From Porphyromonadaceae bacterium UBA2720 (GTDB lineage Bacteria; Bacteroidota; Bacteroidia; Bacteroidales; Muribaculaceae), in contig DEKO01000049.1 in assembly GCA_002353885.1 (NCBI GenBank), positions 1 to 21,426 on the forward strand: DNA of 21,426 nucleotides, given 5' to 3'. Below are positions 7,724-15,206 of this stretch, piece by piece; within the stretch, counting starts at the first letter, position 1; every line of letters starts with the position of its first letter. The position numbers were made by a program, and so were the translations under genes. A model generated the notes under the pieces. The model made no database searches. It had not been told where the DNA came from and saw only the letters and a list, made by a program, of their open reading frames with translations.

Positions 7724-10700
7724 ATGAAGAAGATAGTTCTAAATCGCGCAATATGCACACTGATTGTGGCAGGAGCCACACTCACCTCGTCGGCACTCGA
7801 AGCCAACCACTTTGCGCAGTCGTCACGTCTAGCACAAGGCAACTGGGTCAAGATTGCCGTGTCGCAAACGGGCATCTATGAGATAGACCGTCAACAACTG
7901 GCCGAGATGGGATTCAACGACCCGACACGCATCAAGGTCTATGGCTATGGCGGCAAAATGCTGAGCGACGTGCTCGACAACAGCCTGCCCGACGACTTGC
8001 AGCAAGTGCCCGCTTTGCGCCTGAACGACAAAATCTGCTTCTATGGCGTGGGCGATGTGCTCATGTCACTCACCACCAAGTCAGGCTATCCAGTGTTTGT
8101 GCGCGAGCGCAACACGTATAGCACGCAGGGCTACTACTTCATCACCGACAGCGGCTCAGACCCTGCACTTGACATCGCTCAGGCACCCTACGCCGAATCG
8201 GCTACCCATCAAGTTGCCTGGAGTTATGACTACTACCTGCACGAGAATGAGCAGCGATCGCTATCGTTCACCGGCAGCGAACTGCTGGGCGAAGACATCA
8301 CCCAGGGCAAGCGCACGTTCCCCTTCACCCTGGTCAATGCCTATAGTGACACGACCTATCTGACCACGCGCATCGCCTCAAAGATTGTGCGCCTCAGCGC
8401 GTCCGACACCAGCAGCGACATTCAAGGCCTGTTCCATTGCTACCTCACCAGTGGAGGTACGACCAGCGAGGTGCCCTACACAACAACAAGCGGATATATC
8501 AAAGGCTGCACGCGCGACTACACCTTCTACGAGTCAGGCGAAGGCACCGCTATAGCCCTGGTCGACAAGAACAACAGCACCGGCTCGCTGCGTTACAACG
8601 TTGTGGAGACATCAGGCAAAGGCGTGATGCAAGTGTCGCTGCTGGACTACTTCATCATGACCTATGCCCACAACAACACACTGGCCTCGCAACCCATGTC
8701 GCAATGCCGTCTGGGATACCTGTCAACCAACGCCGACGATGTGGTGCTGGTCGGTGGAGCACAGCATGTGTGGGACGTCACCAGGCCCAACAGCCCACAG
8801 AGTTTCCAGACGCGTCGCGATGGCGAGAGCATCCGCTTCACACCGGGCACGAACAACGAGCCACACATCTATGTGGCATTCGACCCCAGCCAGCCCATGA
8901 ACAAGATTGACTCGTATAGCATTGTTGAGAACCAAGACCTGCACAGCATGGCTGTGCCCGACATGCTCATCATCACCACAAGCACGCTGATGGAGCAGGC
9001 CGAGCGTGTGGCGCAACTGCATCGCCAGCACGACGGCATGGACGTGGCTGTCGTTGACCACGAGCTCATCTTCAACGAGTTCTCGAGTGGCACACCCAGT
9101 GCCATGGCCTACCGCCTGTTGTGTAAGATGCTCTATGACCGCAACACCACCAAGTTCAAGAACCTGTTGCTCCTGGGCCAGTCAAGCTTTGACAACCGCG
9201 GCCTGGTCACCGGCAAGAAGGACCGCCTCATGTGCTATCAGACAGCAGTGAGCAACTACGACGACAACAGCCACGTGATTGAGGACTACTTCGGCTACCT
9301 CTACGACAATTCGGGAGTGGTGATCTCGTCCGACTCGCTGGCGATTGCCGTTGGCCGCATGCCTTCATCCAACCTGCTTGAAGCCCGCAACGATGTTGAC
9401 AAACTCTATGAGTATGTCCTCTCGCCCGACTATGGCGTGTGGCGCAACAACTATAGCGTCTGGTCAGAGAAGAGCTCGGCCAAAGAGGACAAGCTGCACG
9501 AAAAGCAAGCCGACGGCATCGGCTATATCATCGACAACGACCTCAAGGTTCAGATGATTCAGGACAAGGCCTATGTGGGCATGTTCCCGAAAGATGTGGC
9601 AGAGACCTTCAAAGTCGATGACAAGCGAACTTCGACCGAGGCACGCAAACACATCCAGGAGATGCTCAACGAGGGACAATACTTTGCCACCTACGTCGGT
9701 CATGCTGGTGCCACAACCTTCACTCACAGTGGCATGTGGCGGGCTCATGACGTGCAATCGAACAGCTATGCCAACTGGCCCATCATGACCACTGCCTGCT
9801 GCGATGTGGCACGCTTCGACAGCGACCATCAGGGCATCGCCGAACAGATGTTCCACAAGCGTGACGGCGGTGCTATCGCACTGTTCACCACCGCTAGGCA
9901 GGTCTATGCCAACAGCAATGACTTCCTGAACCGCGCCTTCACCACGGCCATGTTCAGCTACAACGCCAACAAACGCATGCCCACCCTGGGCGAGGCTTAT
10001 CGCCAAGCCAAACTGGCCTACAAGCGTACGAGCAATTCCAACAAGCTGAACTTCTTGCTGCTGGGTGACCCGGCAATGAAAATTAACTACCCCAAGCCTC
10101 TATTCAAGATCACCAAGCTCAACAACACAACGATGACCGAGAGCAACACTGTCACCGTGAGGCCCTTGCAACGGCTCAATATCGAGGCCAAAGTGATGCT
10201 CGAGGACGACCCGAACAGTGTCAACACCAACTTCAATGGCGACGCCACCGTGTCAATCTATGACATGAAGCGCTCGTTCATGAGCGTCAATGGCACTGGC
10301 AACCACGATGGTGAGACCCACACTATCTACTACCCACAAGAGCTCATCACTCGCGTCACAGGCCGTGTGGTCAATGGTGTGTTCACAGGTTCGGTCGTCA
10401 TTCCACGCTTCGAGCGTGCCCGTAGCAGTAAATGCACACTCAGCGTCTACGCTCACCAGGACAACAGCGACCAGATGGTGAATGGCATCACCGAGCAACT
10501 GACAGTCGGCACCTACAACGGTGCTAATATCGTTCAAGACAATCAGGCGCCTGTGGTCGAGGCCATGCACCTGAACGACGCCGAGGGATTTGCAGCCAGT
10601 GCCCAAGTGGCAAGCGATGCCATGCTCTATATCCGCGCTACCGACGATGTGGCCTTCAATGTGCAGCATCAGTCGCTGGGCCAGGGCATGACCCTGAGGC

Positions 10701-11188
10701 TGGACAATGGCAAGAAGAGCTACAACCTGGTCAAGAACCACGCCACCCTCAGCGACGAGGGCAGCACGCTGTCGATAGCCATGCCGCTGACCGGACTGAC
10801 ACCAGGACGCCACACTCTAGACTTCACGGTGGCCGATGTTTGCGGCAACCGGGCTACACGCTCAATCGCCTTTGTCGTCACCTCAAGCAACGACTTGACC
10901 CTCAGCACCAGCGAGCGGGCCAGTTGGGAGAATGCCGAGATTGACCTGACCGACTTCTCTTTGAGCGAGATTCCCGACGTCAACATCAAAGTTACCAACC
11001 TCAAGGGCGAACTGGTGTGGTCGACAACGACCAACATATTCCCCTGCACCTGGAACTTCACCGACCTCAATGGCAATCGTGTCAAGCCAGGCCTATACAA
11101 GATTCACGGCAACTACGAGAACCACGAAGGTTATGGTGGCACCAACATCGTCAACTTTGTAGTCCTCAATCCGCTGCAACGACAGTGA
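7724..11188 (+). CDS. PorU-like C25 cysteine peptidase, copy 3
   Basis: The 1154-aa product has a signal peptide (cleavage near SSA, residue 24, or LEA, residue 27), then NWVKIAVSQTGIYEI and MGFNDPTRIKVYGYGG. The C25 domain shows IFNEFSSGTPSAMAYR (about 449), a His at 660 in YVGHAG and Cys at 692/693 in TACCDVARFD, then GGAIALFTTARQV and LLLGDPAMK. The DDG/DTG segment seen in copies 1 and 2 before the active site is replaced by WSEKSSAKEDKLHEKQ. The C-terminal end is an FlgD-like module (LVWSTTTNIFPCTWNFTD) ending NIVNFVVLNP, close to copy 4. It is closest in sequence to copy 4 by eye, including shared AMFSYN/KMFSYN and DQMVNG segments. It probably arose with copy 4 from a recent duplication. 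Full length, no frameshift seen. Confidence 0.85.
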   Translation: MKKIVLNRAICTLIVAGATLTSSALEANHFAQSSRLAQGNWVKIAVSQTGIYEIDRQQLAEMGFNDPTRIKVYGYGGKMLSDVLDNSLPDDLQQVPALRLNDKICFYGVGDVLMSLTTKSGYPVFVRERNTYSTQGYYFITDSGSDPALDIAQAPYAESATHQVAWSYDYYLHENEQRSLSFTGSELLGEDITQGKRTFPFTLVNAYSDTTYLTTRIASKIVRLSASDTSSDIQGLFHCYLTSGGTTSEVPYTTTSGYIKGCTRDYTFYESGEGTAIALVDKNNSTGSLRYNVVETSGKGVMQVSLLDYFIMTYAHNNTLASQPMSQCRLGYLSTNADDVVLVGGAQHVWDVTRPNSPQSFQTRRDGESIRFTPGTNNEPHIYVAFDPSQPMNKIDSYSIVENQDLHSMAVPDMLIITTSTLMEQAERVAQLHRQHDGMDVAVVDHELIFNEFSSGTPSAMAYRLLCKMLYDRNTTKFKNLLLLGQSSFDNRGLVTGKKDRLMCYQTAVSNYDDNSHVIEDYFGYLYDNSGVVISSDSLAIAVGRMPSSNLLEARNDVDKLYEYVLSPDYGVWRNNYSVWSEKSSAKEDKLHEKQADGIGYIIDNDLKVQMIQDKAYVGMFPKDVAETFKVDDKRTSTEARKHIQEMLNEGQYFATYVGHAGATTFTHSGMWRAHDVQSNSYANWPIMTTACCDVARFDSDHQGIAEQMFHKRDGGAIALFTTARQVYANSNDFLNRAFTTAMFSYNANKRMPTLGEAYRQAKLAYKRTSNSNKLNFLLLGDPAMKINYPKPLFKITKLNNTTMTESNTVTVRPLQRLNIEAKVMLEDDPNSVNTNFNGDATVSIYDMKRSFMSVNGTGNHDGETHTIYYPQELITRVTGRVVNGVFTGSVVIPRFERARSSKCTLSVYAHQDNSDQMVNGITEQLTVGTYNGANIVQDNQAPVVEAMHLNDAEGFAASAQVASDAMLYIRATDDVAFNVQHQSLGQGMTLRLDNGKKSYNLVKNHATLSDEGSTLSIAMPLTGLTPGRHTLDFTVADVCGNRATRSIAFVVTSSNDLTLSTSERASWENAEIDLTDFSLSEIPDVNIKVTNLKGELVWSTTTNIFPCTWNFTDLNGNRVKPGLYKIHGNYENHEGYGGTNIVNFVVLNPLQRQ

Positions 11189-11206
11189 ACCCGGCATTAG
11201 CCATTT

Positions 11207-11235
11207 GGGCCTTCGGCCCGCAAGCCCCGCTAGGG
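11207..11235. repeat. Intergenic palindromic element, copy A
   Basis: This sequence in the gap between PorU-like copies 3 and 4 contains a 5-bp hairpin (GGGCC, TTC, GGCCC at 11207-11219) followed by GCAAGCCCCGCTAGGG. The 25 bases from 11211 match the element at 14947-14971 with two C/T differences, and the core recurs at 15041. In this copy the second palindrome is cut to three Gs. It may act as an RNA structure between the two genes; no T tract follows, so it is not a classical terminator. Confidence 0.6.
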
Positions 11236-11237
11236 AC

Positions 11238-11278
11238 AACTAACAACTAAGAACTAACAACTAGCGTCTAAAGTCTAA
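11238..11278. repeat. Short direct repeats upstream of PorU-like copy 4
   Basis: AACTAACAACTA occurs at 11238-11249 and again, identical, at 11252-11263, separated by AG. GTCTAA then occurs at 11266-11271 and 11273-11278, just before the ATG at 11285. The block is low in complexity and lacks a -7 box. It could be a slippage-prone leader or part of the adjacent repeat element. Confidence 0.6.
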
Positions 11279-11284
11279 CATCGC

Positions 11285-14200
11285 ATGAATAAATCCTGCA
11301 TCATCTGCTGGGCAATTCTCATGGCCCTGGCTGCAATGCCATTGTGTGGCCATGCATTGCCTTCGTCACACTTTGCCCATGCGTCCAAGTTGTCTCAAGG
11401 GCACTGGGTGAAGATTGCTGTCACTGAGTCTGGTGTGTACCAAATCACACTTGACCAACTGAGAGAGATGGGCTTTAGCTCCCCTAGCAATATACAGGTC
11501 TACGGCTATGGTGGCCAGATGATGAGCGAAGTGCTCTCTGACAACTTGCCCGACGACCTGAACCAGGTGCCAGTGCTTCGACTCAATGACAAGATTTGCT
11601 TTTATGCCATTGGCAACGTCAGCCTGAGCCTAGGTGATGCATCTCAACCACGATATAGCCGCACACGCAACACCTACAGCCAGAAGATTTACTATTTTCT
11701 GACCGAAGGCAGCAACGGCAACATCAGCCCCACATCGGTCCCCTATCAGGCTCCAGCGACTCCCAGAACCATCGACACCAGCCTCAGAGCCCTGTTGCAC
11801 GAACAAGAGAAGACCTCTGTCTCATTCACAGGCAGCGAGTTGCTGGGCGAGGACTTGACTTATGCCAACAATGATCTCAGTTTCACCCTGGTCAACCCCA
11901 GCGACAAGACCATCGGCGTCACTAGTCGCGTGGCAGCCAAGATTGTCAGAAAAAAAGCTGGCAGCAACATCACCGTCAGCGGAGCCTTCAACTGCAATCT
12001 GCACATCGATGGGATGACAATTCCAGTCCCCTATTCCACTACGGCACAGGCCATCACAGGCAGCACAGCCGAACACACCTTCTATCAGCTCTCAAACGCT
12101 CCCGAACAGAACATGGTGTGGGTCAATCTGCCCGACACTTGTCACACTGCTGCACTGAGTTATGGCCTCACCCTCAAGCCCAACGAAGAAGAGGCCGTCT
12201 CACACTTGTTCCGCCTCGACTACTTCATAATCACCTACAACCAGTTTAACCGCATGGCTGGGAACAGTGACTCGCAATTGACCATGGGTTTAGCCCAGAC
12301 CGACGCCAATAACGTGGTACGCATCGAGGGCAACAACCTGGTGGTGTGGGACATCACCGACCCGACCAGTCCACAACAGATGCAGACACGCACTGTGAGC
12401 AACCATGTGCAGTTCACTCCTGGCCAACAAGGCTCACCCAAGCAATATGTAGCTTTTAATCCCTCAGGCAACCTGCGTCAGATTGACGACTATAAGGTGG
12501 TTGAGAACCAGAACTTGCATGGCATGGCTGTACCCGACATGGTCATCCTCACCCACCACGAGTTTATCGCACAGGCCGAGCGTGTGGCTCAGTTGCATCG
12601 CCAGCAGGACCAGATGGATGTAGTCGTGCTCGACCAGGACAAGGTGTTCAACGAGTTTTCGAGTGGCACGCCCAATGCCATGGCCATCCGCTTGCTGTGC
12701 AAGATGCTCTATGACCGCAACCCCAGCAAGTTCAAGTATCTGCTCCTGTTCGGCAACCTCAGTTTTGACAATCGCGGCATCGTCACAGGCAAGCAGAACC
12801 GTATCATCAGCTATGTGTCGAGCGCGAGCTACAAAGAGGATGTCAGTTACTTCAACGACGACTTCTATGGCTATCTGGACGACGAGTCGGGCCAACGCAT
12901 CGCCAGCGACCGACTGCGCATCGGCATCGGTCATATGCCAGTGGCCAATGCCACCGAAGCCACTCAGGCTGTCGACAAGCTTGAAGAGTATGTCTACTCG
13001 ACCGACTATGGTCCCTGGCGCAACAACTACTGCCTGTGGGCCGAGAACAGCGCCTTCAAGGAAGAGGGAAAAATCGAGATGGACATTGTCACAATCAACG
13101 CCCAGGGCGACACCATCAAGACGCACTACAAGGACTTTCAGATGCATGAGTCGCAGGCTGCGGGCATCGGATATATCATCGACAACGAATCCAATGCACA
13201 GATGGTACGCGACATGGCCTTTGTGAGAATGTTCCCACAGAGCCTGTCCGACTCATTCATCGAAATCGAGAAGCGCCCGTCCACCGAGGCCAAGCGCCAT
13301 ATCCTAGAGACATTCAACGAGGGACAATATTTTGCCACCTACGTTGGCCATGCTGGCGCAACCAACATATCGGCCACCAAACTATGGACATCAACCGACG
13401 TTCAGAACTACTCATATGCTCGCCTGCCCATCATGACCACCGCTTGTTGTGATGTGGCACGTTTCGACAGTGACTCGCGCGGCATCTGCGAGCTGATGTT
13501 CCACAAGCGCGATGGTGGAGCCATAGCACTGTTCACCACCACGCGCCAAGTGTTGGCCACGATGAACGACGACATGAACCGCGCCTTTACGCAGAAGATG
13601 TTCAGCTACAACAAAACCGGAGTCATGCCCCGATTGGGCGATGCCTATCTGGCTGCTAAAAACTACTACTCGTCAGCCAATACCAACAAGTTCAACTGGG
13701 TACTGCTAGGCGATCCGGCATTAAAGGTCAACTATCCCAAGCCTCTGTTCAAGATTACATCAATCAACAGCATCAAGCTCTCGTCGGGCAAGACCATCAG
13801 TACCTCGCCACTGCAGCAACTCACCATCGAGGCACAAGTCATGAAAGAAGGCCACCCCGACCAAGTCAATACGGCCTTCAATGGCGATGCAACCATCAGC
13901 ATTTATGACTCCGAGCGAGTGTTCATGAAGTATATCAAGGGCACAGGGATGCACTCGCGCGACACGATGTCGCTGGCCTACCCTCGCGAGAGGCTGGTGC
14001 AAGTCACTGGCCGGGTGGTCAATGGCATGTTCCGTGGCTCGGTCGTGATGCCACGCTTCAACCGTGCCAGCTACGAACCGCTACTGGTGTCGGTCTATGC
14101 CCATGCCGATGGCACCGACCAGATGGTTAACGGCATGTTTAACAACCTGCGCAAGAGCAACTACAACGCCCAAGCCGCCGTGACCGACAACACTAGTCCA

Positions 14201-14833
14201 GTCATCCAGGCTATGTACCTCAACAACGAGACGGAATTTGCGGCCAACGCCACCATCGGGTCTCAAGCCACCCTGTATATTCGAGCCACCGACAACACTT
14301 CGTTCAACACCCAGCAACTGGGCATGGGACGCAACATGAAGCTCACTCTCGACGGCGGAAAGACCTCCTATAACCTGGCCAAAGACCTGGCTGTAGTGAG
14401 CAATGGTGGCAAACAACTCGACATCGCATTGCCGCTGAGCGGCCTCTCGGCTGGCCAGCACACACTCACATTCCATGTGTCGGACGTGTGCGGCAATGCC
14501 ACGTCACACACCATCACATTTGTCGTTAGCAGTCAGGCCAACTTGTCACTTGAGGCATCAGACATCGCCAGCAGCAGCAAGGTAGATATCGACCTTGCCG
14601 CATTTGCGCTGAGCGAGGTTCCAACTGTCAATCTCAAGGTCACCGACATCCACGGCAATCTGGTGTGGAGCAAGCAAACCAACAACTTCCCATGCACATG
14701 GAACTTGACCGACAAGCAAGGCCATCGAGTGAGCAACGGCCTCTACCGCATCTACGCCAGCTATAGCAACAACCAGGGCTATGGGGGCTCCAACCTCATC
14801 AACTTTGTGGTGCTGCCTGCCGTTAACCAATAA
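11285..14833 (+). CDS. PorU-like C25 cysteine peptidase, copy 4
   Basis: The 1182-aa product is the longest copy. A signal peptide ends near GHA (residue 24), followed by HWVKIAVTESGVYQI. The C25 domain has VFNEFSSGTPNAMAIR (about 454), a His at 689 in YVGHAG and Cys at 721/722 in TACCDVARFD, then GGAIALFTTTRQV and LLGDPALK. An insertion of about 25 residues (about 595-619, GKIEMDIVTINAQGDTIKTH) sits before the segment that matches copy 3 (QAAGIGYIIDN), which explains most of the extra length. The tail ends NLINFVVLP. The gap to copy 3 is 96 nt and contains repeats but no clear promoter, so I place it as the last gene of the FAH-like/PorU-like operon. The inverted repeat at 14848-14894 closes the unit. 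Cargo or substrate is unknown. Confidence 0.85.
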   Translation: MNKSCIICWAILMALAAMPLCGHALPSSHFAHASKLSQGHWVKIAVTESGVYQITLDQLREMGFSSPSNIQVYGYGGQMMSEVLSDNLPDDLNQVPVLRLNDKICFYAIGNVSLSLGDASQPRYSRTRNTYSQKIYYFLTEGSNGNISPTSVPYQAPATPRTIDTSLRALLHEQEKTSVSFTGSELLGEDLTYANNDLSFTLVNPSDKTIGVTSRVAAKIVRKKAGSNITVSGAFNCNLHIDGMTIPVPYSTTAQAITGSTAEHTFYQLSNAPEQNMVWVNLPDTCHTAALSYGLTLKPNEEEAVSHLFRLDYFIITYNQFNRMAGNSDSQLTMGLAQTDANNVVRIEGNNLVVWDITDPTSPQQMQTRTVSNHVQFTPGQQGSPKQYVAFNPSGNLRQIDDYKVVENQNLHGMAVPDMVILTHHEFIAQAERVAQLHRQQDQMDVVVLDQDKVFNEFSSGTPNAMAIRLLCKMLYDRNPSKFKYLLLFGNLSFDNRGIVTGKQNRIISYVSSASYKEDVSYFNDDFYGYLDDESGQRIASDRLRIGIGHMPVANATEATQAVDKLEEYVYSTDYGPWRNNYCLWAENSAFKEEGKIEMDIVTINAQGDTIKTHYKDFQMHESQAAGIGYIIDNESNAQMVRDMAFVRMFPQSLSDSFIEIEKRPSTEAKRHILETFNEGQYFATYVGHAGATNISATKLWTSTDVQNYSYARLPIMTTACCDVARFDSDSRGICELMFHKRDGGAIALFTTTRQVLATMNDDMNRAFTQKMFSYNKTGVMPRLGDAYLAAKNYYSSANTNKFNWVLLGDPALKVNYPKPLFKITSINSIKLSSGKTISTSPLQQLTIEAQVMKEGHPDQVNTAFNGDATISIYDSERVFMKYIKGTGMHSRDTMSLAYPRERLVQVTGRVVNGMFRGSVVMPRFNRASYEPLLVSVYAHADGTDQMVNGMFNNLRKSNYNAQAAVTDNTSPVIQAMYLNNETEFAANATIGSQATLYIRATDNTSFNTQQLGMGRNMKLTLDGGKTSYNLAKDLAVVSNGGKQLDIALPLSGLSAGQHTLTFHVSDVCGNATSHTITFVVSSQANLSLEASDIASSSKVDIDLAAFALSEVPTVNLKVTDIHGNLVWSKQTNNFPCTWNLTDKQGHRVSNGLYRIYASYSNNQGYGGSNLINFVVLPAVNQ

Positions 14834-14847
14834 CCCCACCCGCATCA

Positions 14848-14894
14848 AACCATTCGCCGCCACTCGACAATTGTTCAAGTGGCGGCGAATGGTT
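14848..14894. terminator. Long inverted repeat, probable operon-end terminator
   Basis: Arms AACCATTCGCCGCCACT (14848-14864) and its exact reverse complement (14878-14894) form a 17-bp stem. The 13-base centre is itself nearly palindromic around CAATTG, so the stem can extend further. It starts 14 bases after the stop of PorU-like copy 4. No long T tract follows (only TTATTAAG), so factor-independent termination is likely but not certain; the structure could also protect the 3' end of the transcript. Confidence 0.65.
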
Positions 14895-14946
14895 ATTAAG
14901 AGCAGCAAATTACACGGATATCTTAGGTGTTATTGCCTGTTCGAAG

Positions 14947-14973
14947 CTTCGGCCTGCAAGCCCCGTTAGGGGC
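14947..14973. repeat. Intergenic palindromic element, copy B
   Basis: CTTCGGCCTGCAAG followed by CCCCGTTAGGGG matches copy A (11211-11235) except for two C/T changes. The end is a perfect CCCC-GTTA-GGGG hairpin. It lies in the gap between convergent genes, 113 bases after PorU-like copy 4. No coding potential. Confidence 0.65.
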
Positions 14974-15040
14974 TACAAGTGCCTAGGCAGGAGTGGAGCG
15001 ATAGCGCACCCCCTGTGCAAGTGCCCCACCAGCCACATCC

Positions 15041-15055
15041 AAGCCCCGCTAGGGG
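15041..15055. repeat. Intergenic palindromic element, copy C (core only)
   Basis: AAGCCCCGCTAGGGG repeats the core of copies A and B, again with a CCCC-loop-GGGG hairpin. The CTTCGGCC left part is absent. The word CAAGTGCC also occurs twice nearby (after copy B and before copy C), suggesting that the surrounding bases belong to a larger degenerate repeat. Confidence 0.55.
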
Positions 15056-15093
15056 CGGCAGAGAGCTATCTGGCTGCGATTACCTTTTGTTTA

Positions 15094-15147
15094 GGGGGAC
15101 AGCGCTTCTGCACTGCCCCCCAAGCAGACCTTTCCCCTCTTCAGGGG
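15094..15147. other. Two hairpins in the gene-free stretch 14834-15206
   Basis: GGGGGACAG (15094-15102) pairs with CTGCCCCCC (15113-15121) with one A/C mismatch. CCCCT (15134-15138) pairs with AGGGG (15143-15147) around a CTTC tetraloop. They lie downstream of the minus-strand dipeptidase gene and may help end its transcript, but neither has a T tract on that strand. The rest of this 373-base gap holds the inverted repeat and the repeat copies listed separately, and no gene. Confidence 0.45.
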
Positions 15148-15206
15148 TGCCGAGGTGTCGGGGAATGAGGCTCCCTACTTAACCGCTTAACTGCTCTTCA
15201 AATTCA

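Noticed and set aside
11189..11284. Separate promoter for PorU-like copy 4
   Set aside because: No TAnnTTTG box in the gap; the AT-rich part is made of short direct repeats.
108..14833. Assembly artefact as the cause of the four PorU-like copies
   Set aside because: The copies differ throughout at protein and DNA level, with different signal peptides and spacers, so they are not duplicated contig sequence.
14947..15055. CRISPR-like repeat array
   Set aside because: Only two copies locally, unequal in length, no regular spacers and no cas genes.
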